From Lumbricus rubellus (Eukaryota > Annelida > Clitellata > Crassiclitellata > Lumbricidae), in assembly GCA_945859605.1 (NCBI GenBank), contig OX243821.1, positions 14,018,335-14,082,334 of the forward strand: a stretch of 64,000 nt of DNA. The letters run 5' to 3'. Position 1 is the first letter of the stretch. Every line of letters begins with the position of its first letter. The notes beneath the pieces were generated by a model. It searched no databases and was not told the DNA's origin. It saw nothing but the letters and a program-made list of their open reading frames with translations. The translations under genes and the position numbers were made by a program. Of this stretch, positions 32,561-43,625 are shown one piece after another.

Positions 32561-33090
32561 GTCTCTTCCTAGGCTTATTTGAAGACTGAATTCTTTGTGA
32601 TTTTTTATAGTAATTCAAACCATATCCGAATATTCTGTGTGTATTTTATATTTATTTATCTAGACATTCGAGGAGACGATTTAATGACATCTGTACATTT
32701 CTGGATAAAATCACGTACCAGTTGGCATATGTTGGTGTCTAATAGGCCTACCATGCAAATTATACACTATGGATTGCAAAACTCACTATTTATGAAATTT
32801 GAGATTTGTATAAACATTTAGTGTGTTTGCATTTCATTGTTGCTGTTATGGCTTTCACAGTTTTTGTTTATCTTCCTGTTTTCAATTGCTTTGGTTTGAG
32901 AAAAGTTGACAGAATGCAGAATTGATAAACACTGTTGTTTGCTCTTTACTTTCTTATGTATATTACTTTTATAGGCACCGTAACAAAAGCGCACATGTCA
33001 AAGGAGCCCAGACAAATGCAGGCGACGAAGAACACATAGACCCAATACACAAAATGCAAAATCTTTATGTTTTAAGGAGCATCTGAACAT

Positions 33091-33096
33091 AATAAA
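33091..33096 (+). promoter_or_regulatory. Candidate polyadenylation signal of the SLC17 gene
   Basis: First AATAAA found downstream of the stop codon (about 530 bp after it). Use is inferred only. Confidence 0.4.
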
Positions 33097-33137
33097 ACAG
33101 AATTTTGGAAGTAGCCTATATACACTCTAAAACTGTA

Positions 33138-33260
33138 ACTTCTTCTTCATTATCCATGGGCTGACAGCCCGTAATTGCCGACGCCACTTTCTGAGTCTGT
33201 CTTGCGTCATGCTGCCCAGCCTCAACCCGTCCGGTCAGCAGGTCTGCTCCAGTCCATTAA
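33138..33260 (-). mobile_element. RTE-like LINE 3' remnant
   Basis: 'ccatgggctgacagcccgta' followed by 'ccgacgccactttctgagtc' has the layout of the 3' end at 6365-6420 ('cgtgggctcatcgcccgtag'). Confidence 0.5.
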
Positions 33261-34004
33261 CATCTTGGAGCACCTAGACCACCTTGCCTGATTGAAGAGA
33301 ATATTGGGAGAGAAACATGAAGGTCAACCTGGGTCAATGCCCGTATGTGTCTCATGCTTCCCCCCCCCCCCCCGACTCTCTCCACCGGTCTGTCCTAACC
33401 GGCCTGAGCATGTCTGCTTCGCATCATGGTTTTTGCGGATTTCGATCGTCTTGGTCTTTTAATGCCAGCGTATCGCCACCCATCTGGCAAACCTTCCTCA
33501 TTTTGTCCGGGCTTAAGACCGGCACAGGGACGTTGTTGGTTCCCTGTGGCGGAGGATGGATGCAGTTTAACCCAGGACCCAACTAACTATTTAAAACTAA
33601 CTATTTAACCGAATATAGGCTAGCTCATATACGGTACGGAGCATTGAATTTCGAACAAATTGAAGCAGACTAGTGGAATTATAAGCTCAACAAAACATCA
33701 TAAAACAGATTGTTGGAAGTATATAAACACTAAAACTGTAGCTATTTAACCGAATATAATTCGTATAGAAAGCATACTAGAGAATAGACGGTGAAACTAA
33801 GCCAATTGGATCGCTTTGAGTAGCCGGCGCAAACCATCATCAAAGATGAGAAAGCATGCGAAAATAAGTAGTCGGACAGGATGCGTGCTGTTCATAGGCA
33901 TTCAAGCTTGGATGGTTATTATGACTAACACGGGATGCAGTCACGAGCAACGAATTTCTTGTTTCTTTTTTGTATGTGCACTTGTTATAACGTCTCTTCC
34001 AACT
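33261..34004. other. Intergenic, includes a poly-C run
   Basis: A run of C lies at 33360-33373. The block at 33400-33580 resembles 16440-16600. No gene recognised. Confidence 0.35.
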
Positions 34005-34175
34005 TACTACTTAGATGCGCTCCAGACTACAGCGCGGACACTGCATCTGAGTTTCACGCCGACGTACTGAGCAACTGCGAGTGAAGAACTTGCCCAAGGT
34101 CCCTACAAGGCGGCTTGAGCTGGATTCGAATCTGCAACCCTACAGCTGCAAGGCAACGACCATACCCACTCACCT
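34005..34175 (+). repeat. SINE-like segment
   Basis: 'agatgcgctccagactacag' through 'attcgaatctgcaaccctac' has the layout of the tRNA-related repeats at 19425 and 47725. Diverged. Confidence 0.45.
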
Positions 34176-34735
34176 ATATGTTCACGAATTGACTATTGCA
34201 ATGCTCTCCTCATTGATCTTCCTAAAGTTCGTCTTTCTCCGATTCAGTCGGTTCTCAACTCAGCTGCTAGATTGATTGCCCATCTTCCCAAGTACTCTCA
34301 CATATCTGCCTTTATGTTTCATGAACTTCACTGGCTTCCTCTCCGTGCTCGCACACAATTTCAGATCCTCACTCTGGTCATTAAGGCTCAACGGGGTCTT
34401 GTCCCAAAATATCTGACTAATGTTTTACTTTGTCCTCACTCGGCTTCCTCCCACCGTCCACTTCGTTCACCAAACAGATTTGACCTCTTGGTTCCTCGGT
34501 CTAGAACTGCTATGGCTCAGTCTCGATCATTTGTCTCAATTGGTCCTTCTCTCTGGAATGCCCTTTCTCCTTCTGTTCGCTCTACACTTCTTTCTGGTAG
34601 TCTCTCCTCTGCTCTGTCTCTTCTTAAAACTTGTATATTCTCGCGGGGCCTTGCGCACTGGGAGCGCCTCTGAACGGTTCACCCTACTAGAGGCGCTTTA
34701 TAAATGTTTAAATACAATACAATACAATATACACC
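34176..34735 (+). mobile_element. CR1/L2-like LINE 3' end (same family as 1-1222)
   Basis: Open from the 'IDYCNALLIDLPK'-like start at about 34190 to the stop at 34671-34673: 'MFHELHWLPLRARTQFQIL', 'SRTAMAQSRSFVSIGPSLWN', 'LLKTCIFSRGLAHWERL'. The tail 'gaggcgctttataaatg' is followed by AATAC repeats. Strongly 5'-truncated. It shows what the missing left end of the element at 1-1222 should look like. Confidence 0.85.
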
Positions 34736-34974
34736 ACCGCGCCCCACTTCACTGTTAACTCAACTGAATTTGCCAAGAAAAGTAAAAAAAATATATGGGG
34801 TTGAATTGCACGAATGTATTTCCCCATTCCATTCAATAGTAGTGGAAGACATGTCTGACACAGCTGGATGGAAAGACCTGTGAACCTGCGGTTACCGTCT
34901 CATTATCCCAAACAGCAAATACAAAAATAATTAGCGATCATTCCAGCTCGGACTACCGAGACGGGGTAAAAAAA

Positions 34975-35110
34975 TTGGCACATGGAAGTTTAGACTCTGG
35001 TCACGGAAGAAGGTTAGGATTGATACGTGCAACATTCAAAGTATGCTTTCACCCGGAAAGACGTATTAGGCAGAGAATTGGAAAGAATGAGGGTGGATAT
35101 AATTATGTGA
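34975..35110 (+). mobile_element. RTE-like LINE endonuclease fragment
   Basis: 'IGTWKFRLWSR', then 'ELERMRVDIIM'-like codons in a shifted frame, recall the start of AP endonuclease domains (I-G-T-W-N-V-R-T-L). Only ~130 bp. Confidence 0.5.
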
Positions 35111-35688
35111 GTAGTTGAGTAATATCTGGGGCGCCATCTCGCACTGGTTTCCCATCAGACCCTGAAGCTAACTCAGACACTGGTTCCCCATCAGTCCCTG
35201 GTTCTAACTCAGTGACGTCAACAGGGCAAGGTGCAAACTTCTGTAAACTCCAAATTTCGTCTGGCTCTAGTTCAGCGTCGTCCAATCCATTATCTTATTC
35301 TGCTATTGCCATACCTAATTCTTCACAAAATATTATTTTCTTTACCTAATTCGCACACATGCAAAGAGCAGTGCACACACTAATCCACCACACACAACAG
35401 CATTTTGTAAATCGACTAAAAATATTAGGCTATCAATAACATGATCTATACATGTACATTTAAACTATTAAAATGACAAATTTCTCATTTCTATATCAGT
35501 TTTTAAGAACAATTGCTTAACAAATATGTTCCCTTCTAGTTCCAAATGCGAAATGGATGTTTGTGGCAATTACAAGTCATCTGTCAAAATGAAAATTTAT
35601 CAATTGGGAATGAAAAACCTATGAAGTACGATGTCATTCGACTTAAAACAGAGAACAAAAAGTTGAGAAGGGCTTTAACTTGGATGTA
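35111..35688. other. Intergenic; short acidic open frame on the minus strand
   Basis: Minus-strand 35103-35285 encodes 60 residues rich in Asp/Glu/Pro with an 'ELEPGTDGEPVSELASG' repeat. No family recognised; could be an N-terminal fragment of a transposon protein or chance. Confidence 0.3.
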
Positions 35689-36749
35689 CTTTACCCACCC
35701 GTAGGCCGCCCTGAGCGGACAAATAAAAAACCGCTTCCAGTCCAGTGTCCGGTATGAGCGGACATTAGTTTGGCAAGGCCCTAGGAGCTCCTATGTCCGG
35801 TAGAAGCGGCCAAAAACCGATCAATAACATCGTGGGCTATTACATTTAGTAAGTTCATGTGTCTAGGCTGCGGCTCCCGCCATAAGTATGTGACCACTGA
35901 CCAGTCATGCGTAACAGACAGGGTTTACCAGTTGAACTGAAACAGAAGAAAAAGATGAAAGCGGGCGAGGTTCTGGCATTTCAGAGAGACAACAACACAA
36001 CAGATGTGGCAAGACAAGCGTCCAGTGTTGATACTTAGCACGTTCCATGGCTCAGCAGTGAGCAGTGCAGCGTCATAGTAGAGCTGGTGTTGTGCAGGTC
36101 CAGAAGCCAACGGTCATTGTCGACTACACCGCGAAGATGGGTGCTGTGGACCGCGCCGATCACCTCTGTTCCAGCTATAATTTCAATAGAAGATCTGTCA
36201 AGTGGTGGAGAAAGTCTTTCTTCTGGCTGTTGGAGGTGGCGTGCGTCAACAGCTTCATACTGTATAACATAAACAGGCAGCAGCAGAACGTCGCTGCAGT
36301 GTCGCACATCACCTTTCGCCGCAAGATGATTGAGCAGCTTGTCGGCAACGTACGTGCAACCGAACTTCGTCGTTCGACTGACAAGATCACACGGCTCAAT
36401 GGCAAGCTGCACATCATAGCCCACATGGATAAGGATAAGGACTGCGCGGTGTGCAGCGACAGGAAGACACCTGGGTGCCGCAGACGTACTAACTTTCCCC
36501 GTCAACCGGGCCTCCACCCGCACACCTGTTTCGAACGGTATCACACCCAAGTACAATTCAAGTAGGATGAAATTGGAAATTTCAATTGACAATCTCAACA
36601 TTATCCTATGCATGATAATGTATAAACACTTTGAATAGTGTTATATGGTGAAGAAAAATGTTAAAGTGATTATGTTGTACCAAATATTTAATGCAATTTT
36701 ATTCGGATCTGGAGGGGCTGGCGCAAAAAATAATTCGGATGGGTAAAGG
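35689..36749 (+). mobile_element. piggyBac element remnant with C-terminal transposase region
   Basis: Ends 'ctttacccacccg' (35689-35701) and 'cggatgggtaaag' (36736-36748) are complementary, and TTAA follows the right end at 36750-36753. The ORF 36065-36565 matches the C-terminal half of piggyBac transposases: 'YTAKMGAVDRADHLCSSYNF', 'WWRKSFFWLLEVACVNSFIL', then the cysteine-rich domain 'DKDCAVCSDRK' and 'PGLHPHTCFERYHT'. Upstream, 'AGEVLAFQRDNNTT' lies in another frame (about 35960-36000). The N-terminal catalytic part is missing, so it is internally deleted. Confidence 0.85.
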
Positions 36750-37019
36750 TTAAGAACAAACATTTTCCCGGGTGATACGCACTATGTCTACGTAAGAAAG
36801 TGAATATAAAACGTAAAAAAGTGAATATAAAGCACTGTACTCGCTCGAACATTCATTCGCTGGAAATGTCTCAGCCCCTGTAGGAGAAATTCGAGAAACT
36901 CAGACTGCTTAACTCTAAGGAAGATAGTAACGGCTGAGAAAGAGCCAAAGACATCACCATTCACCTGTCCATGAACTCTTTTTTGTATTGATACCGTGGT
37001 TTTCCTTCAACCCTCAGGA

Positions 37020-37398
37020 CTCCAATTGGAAAGGAACTGTTGCAGCTCGCCTACTTAGAGACGACGTGCTAAAACGCTGTAGGCTACACATAATATCATA
37101 AACCGACTAGAAGTGAACGGTTTGGACGGTATATAATATAGGCTATTCGATGTCAGTTTAGTTGAGTAGGCCCACAGGGATAAAATTTGTTCAGAACAAG
37201 TTGATTGTCAGTTATTTTTTATAGAGTACATCTGCCTAATCACGAGATGGAGAGAAGATATTAGTTGTCGAGTTGACTTTTCCGGTGGTTTTTCATCACT
37301 TTATTTTATACGCTGTCACTGGAAGAATTTAGCATGCTCTGGCGGGCCACTTGAAATCGGGCCGCATGCGACCCGCGGGCCGCACGTTGGACAGCACT
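37020..37398 (-). mobile_element. Truncated copy of the 23811-24696 hAT family, reverse orientation
   Basis: The complement of this segment follows 23985-24260 in order ('aattggagtcc', 'ggttt...ttcactt', 'agttgagtaggcc') and ends 'cgttggacagcactag', the same terminus. The other end is cut at about 37020 ('ggactccaattgg'). Confidence 0.75.
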
Positions 37399-37476
37399 AG
37401 CACTAGCTTAAAGAATCGTCATTCAAAGTGAGGAAAAGAATTCTATTCTGAAAGATTGTAACAATTCGCTGTTTTT

Positions 37477-37683
37477 GTGAGTGTGCGCTCAACATATAGA
37501 AAAAAAGTACCTTTGAAAAAAGCTCAAAAGAGCAGACTTTGTCGTTTCAAACACAAGCTAAGAAAATTGGCCTCAAAGAAAACTCGTGTAAAAATTAAGA
37601 AACGTAGGCCTATAGTACAAACAGGTGGTTTCATAGGCACGCTACTTCGGTACTCTTTCCTTCCTGGGCACGCTGCCAAGTAA
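37477..37683 (+). pseudogene. Polinton small basic protein (X-like)
   Basis: Short Lys/Arg-rich protein ending in a Gly/hydrophobic segment: 'RFKHKLRKLASKKTRVKIKK' then 'VQTGGFIGTLL'. The basic stretch followed by Q-T-G-G-F-I-G-x-L-L is a pattern of small proteins next to capsid genes in Polinton/adintovirus-like elements. Function unknown (possibly a DNA-condensing or virion protein). The hydrophobic C-terminus seems cut short. Confidence 0.6.
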
Positions 37684-37694
37684 TAAAATATAGT

Positions 37695-38370
37695 GTGGAA
37701 CATACCAAAAAGATGGTCTTAGTAGCACCTCGTCAAATCGAAAAATGCAAGGAAACTATGCTGGACAAGACTTTATCCAAGTTGGATACGCAGATGTGCG
37801 ATATTCTGCATCAGAATATGGCAGATAAAGCCAAACTATATTCCAACAGTTTGAGTCGCTATTTGAACACTGAAAAAAAGTACTTTACTTACCAAATTCG
37901 AAACGAAAGAAGTTGACGTTGACGATATGAAGGAAAACTACGATATGATTCGAGTGGCAGCTCAAATTGAACAGCATAAAGGCCCAAGTCTTGGAAACGG
38001 TGCCCAATAAATGGAAAACGCAGGCCTCTAGACTTTTGTCACACATTAAAACATAGAAGCGATCCTGATGTATCTTGGTTTAAAGGAGAACTCGTTGTGA
38101 AGAATGGTGCCATTCCTAAAACGCATGTGGTACAGTGGTGGACTTGGTAAAGACATACTCAGAAAAGATCAACGGCTTCACACCCCCCTCCACACCTGGA
38201 TGCAACTGGCTGACTAACGCCTTGAAAGATGCCAATATTCCTCGTGAACTTATTGGCACTCAAGACCGCTGGAAATATATAAATGGTCCCATCGAAGAAA
38301 CTCAGGCATTTTATTCGAGTGGCAAACGCAGAAGACATCAGAAGGAACCGTCTTGGCTATCATACTGATG
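37695..38370 (+). pseudogene. Polinton conserved protein (unknown function), frameshifted
   Basis: Starts 'MEHTKKMVLVAPRQ', with 'KAKLYSNSLSRYLNTEKKYF' near residue 50. After a frameshift near 37916 a middle portion with several stops follows, then 'GCNWLTNALKDANIPRELIG' and 'TQDRWKYINGP' near 38200-38285. This arrangement recalls a conserved protein of unknown role found beside the integrase in many animal Polinton-like elements. A piece of it (38012-38100) is duplicated at 38941-39032 inside the next gene. Confidence 0.65.
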
Positions 38371-39525
38371 GAATCCTACTTCGATCCTAAAGAAGCTGGC
38401 AGTTTCGGAGGCTTCAAATACATTTAGCAGACAATTTTAAAATGAAGACAATTTTAAAATAAAGACGTTAAAAATTGGCTCTTAAAACAAGATGCTTATA
38501 CATTGCATAAACCTGTAAGACTTCATTTTAGACGTAGAAAGACTTTTACTGTAGGAATAGACGATTGACGATCTGTGGCAAGCGCACTTGGCCGATCTTT
38601 CTGCATTGTCTGCGGAGTTTGTTTCATCCTGCAATTAAGCGTCGCTGTAGTCTTCGCCCCGATCTCATAACTTTGAATTGCTCACTAAAGATGATAAGAA
38701 CTTCATACCTAGAGTACTTTAGCAAGTGTCAAAATAAATGATTAGTTTTAAATGAATAAATAAATGTAACCTGTGAACAATGAACAAACTTATTTTTTTT
38801 TAATACTATTTTTTTCTTCATTTTGTTACTATGTTGCGGCTTGTCAACCTGATTTCTGATTAAACGATATATATACATATTGTCAAAGCAAAACGATAAA
38901 AATAAATATATCTTAACCTGTATAGATGTCTTTTCGAAACATGGAAAACGCAGGCCTCTAGAGTCTAGACTTTTGTCAGACATTAAAACATAAAAGCGAT
39001 CCCGATGTATCTTGGTTTAAAAGAGAACTCGTTGCGAAGCAATACCACTGAATCAAAATATGGAGCAGATCTGATCGTCCATACTGGTAGATAGACAGCC
39101 AGCACATTTGCAAACCGATAAGGGAACAGCATTTCTTAATAGAGATTTTCAAACTATGTTGCGTAAAAATGCCATTCGCTTTTACACGTCAGAAAATAGC
39201 GACATAAAGGCGTCTGTAATAAAAAGATTTAATTGTACCCTTAAAACGAAAATGTGGAAATACTTTGCACATAAAAAAAACATATCGTTATATTCTAAAA
39301 GACCTTGTCCAATGTCCATTCATACAATAACACACAACATAGGCGTCCTATCGATGTGACTAGTGTAAACGAGAATGATAATAGAAATTGATTGTACGGC
39401 GAAAAGAAAAGGTCACCAAATTGGAAACACAATGTGGATAACAAAGTGAGAATTGCCAAAGCTAGAATAGCATTCAAAAAGCATTCATTCTTCCCTCTTG
39501 ATATTAAAGATAACATAACATAACG
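38366..39525 (+). pseudogene. Polinton 2 retroviral-type integrase, broken
   Basis: Begins with 'MESYFDPKEAGSFGGF' (38369). The zinc-finger and linker region 'LHKPVRLHFRRRKTFTVGI' lies near 38505-38560, and the catalytic core continues with 'QTDKGTAFLNRDFQTMLR' and 'IRFYTSENSDIKASVIKRFN' near 39108-39230, giving the second Asp and the Glu region. The middle (38720-39080) is replaced by AT-rich sequence and a duplicated piece of the upstream gene. Stops and frameshifts throughout. Confidence 0.7.
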
Positions 39526-39689
39526 GTAACATATGATGTAGCAGATTTAAATGGAATGGAGATATTGCGAGAAAAACTTCGTTGCCCAGGGTGCAATTAT
39601 CATCAACGTTGAGCAATATTGTGGGTACAAAGAATGAAGACGAAGAAAAGAAAGGCTCTATTCAAAACTTGAATTACTGCGAATATTAT

Positions 39690-40035
39690 TATTGATCGTG
39701 GGATGTTGTCAAAGATTTCAAATGGGTGTCTGAATAAGTCTGTGATCTAAATCGTGGATTTGTTTCCATATACGTTTGTTGCAACATATTAGAACATATT
39801 CCCATTGGCGATACCAAAGCACCCTTACTCCGAATCGGTTGCGTATTTGGCAAAGGTGGCGAACGTGTGAACATAGTATACAGAAAAGTTCTGTACGTCC
39901 CAGAAGACATTTGATTCGATAGAAATAGATATGAGGATCGACAATGGTAATTCAATACCATTCGAGTACGGGTAGTCGATTGTGACACTTCATTTCAGAC
40001 AGTGTAAAACCTCATATGTCTTGCCATAATTTTAT
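39690..40035 (+). pseudogene. Polinton 2 penton-like protein, 3' part
   Basis: The plus strand reads 'CDLNRGFVSIYVCCNILEHI' and 'PIGDTKAPLLRIGCVFGKGG', closely parallel to the 43.4-kb gene ('LYVYCNVLEQIPVGDTKEPF'). Frameshifts near 39910 and 39960. The upstream half is missing. Confidence 0.65.
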
Positions 40036-40059
40036 CCTTACAAATTGTAAGACATAATA

Positions 40060-41600
40060 TGTTTGTATGTGCACTTATGTCTTTATGTCAGGTGGTACGA
40101 GCAGCTGTGCTGCTCGTACCACCTGCTCCATCGACAGTCCCGTCCATTCCTTCACATCGTCCATCCACATTCTTCTTGATCTTCCTCTTCCCCTTGCTCC
40201 CTCAGTTTCCCCGGTTTTCACGTCTTTTTCGAGGCAGTTTGATGTTCTCCTTACTATTATGTCCGAAATACTGCAACGTCCTTTTGACAATTGTACTCCA
40301 GAGTTGTTCTCCTCCCACTTCTCTCAGTACCTCCTCGTTCCTCTTCTTCGCTGTCCATGGTATTCTCAGCATTCTTCTGTATGATAGTGTTTCAAAGCAC
40401 ATTAATATTTTCTGTTCGCTCTTTCTATATGTCCAAGCTTCTGCCCCGTATGTTGCTATTGGCCATATCAGTGTTCTCAACAATCTAAGCTTTGTCTGTG
40501 TGGTGATTCCTTTGTTTTTCCATATAGTGCCCAATCCGGCTAGTGCTTTTTTCGCCATTCCCACGCGTGTTCTAATATCCTCCTCACATCCACCATCTGC
40601 CGTGATTGTAGCCCCCAAGTATTGTATATGTTCTATCTGCTGCAACATGTTTCCTTCTATGTAGATGTTCAGTGTCGTCGTGTCGGTAGCCATGACCTTT
40701 GTCTTCCCCTGATTTATTATTAATCCGTATTTACGACCAGCTCCTATCAGCCTCTGCACCAGGTCCTGCAGTTCCTCCGGTGTCTCCGCGATTAGCACTA
40801 TATCGTCTGCATACCTTAAGTTCGTGACTTTCCTCCCTCCTATTTTATAGCCTCCTTTGTATGTTTCTAGAGCATCTCTCATTGCCATCTCTGCGACGAT
40901 ATTGAACAAATATGGAGATAATACACATCCCTGCCTCGCTCCTTTACCAATTTTAAACCATTCTGATAACACACCTGCAATCCTCACTGCCGCTCTCTGC
41001 CCTTTGTACATCCTGTTTATTATGTTTACCAGGTGTGGGGGAAAACCCATCTCCAACATAGTAATCCATAGTCGTCCGTGTTTAATACAGTCAAAAGCCT
41101 TGTGGGAATCAACAAAACACATGTATAATGGTTGCTGATGCTGTCTTGCTTTCTGCATTATGATTCTTAAATTCGTGATTTGATCCCGCGTTCCTCTTCC
41201 AGGTCTGAAACCTATTTTTGTCTGTATCCTGCCAAGTATGATCTTTAGAAGTACTTTACTCGCATGTGAGATAAGTGCTATTGTTCTGTAATTAGAGCAT
41301 TCTTTTCTGTCTCCTTCCTTTGGCATGGTAATGAATATTGACTCCATCCATTCCTGAGGCCATTCTCCTGTCGTCCAAACCCTCGTGCAGATTTCATGCA
41401 TTCTTTCCGCTATTTCATCACCACCTTCTTTTAACATCTCCGCTGTTATTCCGTCTGAACCTGCTGTCTTGCCCTTTGCTATCTTACCCACGGCCCAGTC
41501 TATTTCCGATCTTAGGGGAGGCGGTTCCTGTTCTATTCCTGTTAGCTGTTCCTGTTCCTCATGATCTTGTTCATCAAACAATTATTCGCAGTATTCCTTC
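40060..41600 (-). mobile_element. RTE-like LINE 1, nearly full RT domain
   Basis: A 459-codon minus-strand frame (41581 to 40202) covers the RT: 'SDGITAEMLKEGGDEIAERM', 'ECSNYRTIALISHASKVLLK', 'GFRPGRGTRDQITNLRIIMQ', 'GARQGCVLSPYLFNIVAEMA', active site 'NLRYADDIVLIAETPEEL', thumb 'IQYLGATITADGGCEEDIRT', 'TYGAEAWTYRKSEQKILM'. About a dozen residues seem missing between 'RIQTKI' and 'GFRPGRG'. After a frameshift near 40250 the C-terminus continues ('RGRGRSRRMWMDDVKEWTGL') to a stop near 40075. The endonuclease is not seen between here and the neighbouring element. Confidence 0.88.
40089..40125. repeat. Perfect hairpin, 17-bp arms, 3-nt loop, at the LINE 3' end
   Basis: Arms 40089-40105 and 40109-40125 are exact complements around TGT. 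It overlaps the last codons and 3' end of the minus-strand LINE. Confidence 0.9.
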
Positions 41601-41785
41601 CATCTTCCCAACACCTGATCTTTTTCCGTCAATAGTTGTCCTTCTTTGTCCCTGATCACCGTCAGCGGTGCTGTGCACTTTCCTGTTAGTGTCTTCACCG
41701 CTTCAAAAAGTTCTTTCATATTATGTCTCTTGTTTTCTTCTTCAGTCTCGTTAATATCGTCATACTTGGTTAAATTTGCACAGAA
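41601..41785. other. Junction between two head-to-head LINEs
   Basis: The minus-strand LINE continues upstream to about 41760 ('cttcttcagtctcgttaata' side) with decayed coding sequence. No separate feature. Confidence 0.4.
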
Positions 41786-43126
41786 ATGATGGCAGAATTA
41801 CATAATTTGCACATGAAGACAATGGACAATTACAGAACCATCGATCGCTCTGGTCTCGCACGCAAGCAAAATTTTGCTGCGCGTTATGCTAGACCGCATG
41901 CAAAACAAGCTCGAAATGGAGATTTCCCAGGAACAAGCGGCTTCAGACCAAAAAGAGGTACAAGAGACCAGATTGTGAACCTCAGGATTAAAATAGAAAA
42001 AGCAAGAGAAAGAAATCAACCACTCTACCTTTGTTTCACTAAGGCCTTTGATAGGGTCCGACACGATCAGCTATGGCTGACCATGCTTGAAATGGGCTAT
42101 CCTTCTCATCTAGTCCAGCTGCTAAGAAATTTGTACAGGCAACAACAGGCAAATGTAAGAACAAACGACCACACTTCAGCATGGTTCAAGGTTAGAAAAG
42201 GTGTTCGACAGGTCTGCAACCTCTCCCTGTGTCTGTTTCACATTTTAGCAGAGCAAATTATGCGAAAGGCACTAACAGGTTTCGCCGGTGGATTCAGGAT
42301 TGGCGGAAGAACCATCAATAACCTGAGATAGGCTGACGATATTGTCCTACTGGCCACAACACCAGAAGAACTACAAGAACTCGTGAAACAAATCGAAGTG
42401 CTGCAGAAGAATATGGAATGTCAATCAACGTAACTAAGACGAAAGTTATGACGAATACTGAGGAGGTGCTCGAAACGGTGGTGGGCGCGGAAAGACTAGA
42501 ACAAGTGGGTTCCTTTGTATATTTAGGAAGTAGGATATCAAAAGATGGGAATTGTGTGAATGAAGTTAGATCAAGACTAGCCATGGGTATGACCGTTATG
42601 ACCAAATTGACGAAGATTTGGAAGAATAAATCAATCAGCATTGTCACCAAATTGCGGTTGATGAAGGTTTTGGTATGGCCAGTAGTCGCTACTGGATGCG
42701 AAGCTTGGACTCTGAAAAAGGATGAAGAAAAGCGAATTCAAGCATTTGAGAATAAGTGTATCAGAAAGCTGCTGAGAATTCCATGGACTAAAATGATGAC
42801 CAATGAACAGGTGTATGTGTCAGCGGGAGCCAGAAGAGAACTATTGGCCCACACCAAAATTCGGAAACTTCAATATTTTGGTCATATCATGAGACAGCAA
42901 AACGGTAGCATCGAAAGCAGCATCATGACGGGTTTTGTGGAGGGGAACAGAGGACGAGGAAGGCCGAGGATATCTTGGATCGACAACGTACTGAACTTGG
43001 ACAGGACTTGTAGGCTCTGAATTAATGAGCGCGACAAGGAACAGAAGACTCTGGGCATCAAAGGTCCATTCATGTAGCCGACAGTCGCGATGCGACGATG
43101 GCGTCATGACATGACATGACATGAAT
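41786..43126 (+). mobile_element. RTE-like LINE 2, 5'-truncated, with (ATGAC)n tail
   Basis: Plus-strand RT: 'GFRPKRGTRDQIVNLRIKIE', 'CFTKAFDRVRHDQLWLTMLE' and 'GVRQVCNLSLCLFHILAEQ' (the usual G-x-x-x-S-P is changed to N-x-S-L). The active site reads NLR-stop-ADDIVLL, because the Tyr codon of YADD is TAG at 42329-42331. A second frame (42418-43020) holds 'VGSFVYLGSRISKDGNCVNE', 'VATGCEAWTLKKDEEKRI' and 'RGRGRPRISWIDNVLNLD'. The tail is CATGA repeats at 43103-43124. Confidence 0.87.
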
Positions 43127-43625
43127 ACAGATGACAATGGTGACATTCTACCGAATTCTTTGCAAAAAACATTCAATGTACCAGCAGCATTTTTAGAAAG
43201 CTTGACCGATCTCGCCAATTACATAATTGCACTTATAGAAGATGTTGCGGACGACTCAGATTTTGATTGCATTTCCAAATGTTAGATACATTCCTATTAC
43301 CAATCGATTCTGTGGACACATAAACAACGGCGCTAGAAGGCCTATTCACTTCTCAACAGCCTTGTGCGACATGATGGGCATTGGTGTTCGCCAGAATCCC
43401 ATAACCAATTACGAAGACGAGCTCGATTACACGTTTGATTTTAGAGCTTCACACGCTGACGATGTCAATAAAGGATTTTCTGCCTTGTACGTATATTGTA
43501 ATGTGCTAGAGCAAATTCCTGTAGGAGATACAAAAGAACCTTTCATAAGAATCGTTATAACGTGTTCGGCAATAGCGGCGATACTGTTCGTATGGTCTAC
43601 GAAAAGCCACACTACGTACCATTAT

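Larger units (their letters stand above)
37430..40035 (+). mobile_element. Polinton/Maverick-like remnant 2
   Basis: Four degraded genes of Polinton type lie in a row on the plus strand: small basic protein, conserved protein, integrase, penton-like protein. No polymerase B, ATPase, terminal repeats or target duplication found. The integrase and conserved gene differ clearly from those at 56-62 kb, so this is another Polinton lineage rather than a duplicate. It is cut on the right by RTE-like LINEs. Confidence 0.8.

Noticed and set aside
35103..35285. Acidic 60-residue minus-strand protein as a gene
   Set aside because: Short, no family match, no splice or start evidence beyond an ATG.
36035..36613. 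192-residue minus-strand frame opposite the piggyBac gene
   Set aside because: Shadow of the plus-strand transposase, which has clear family motifs.
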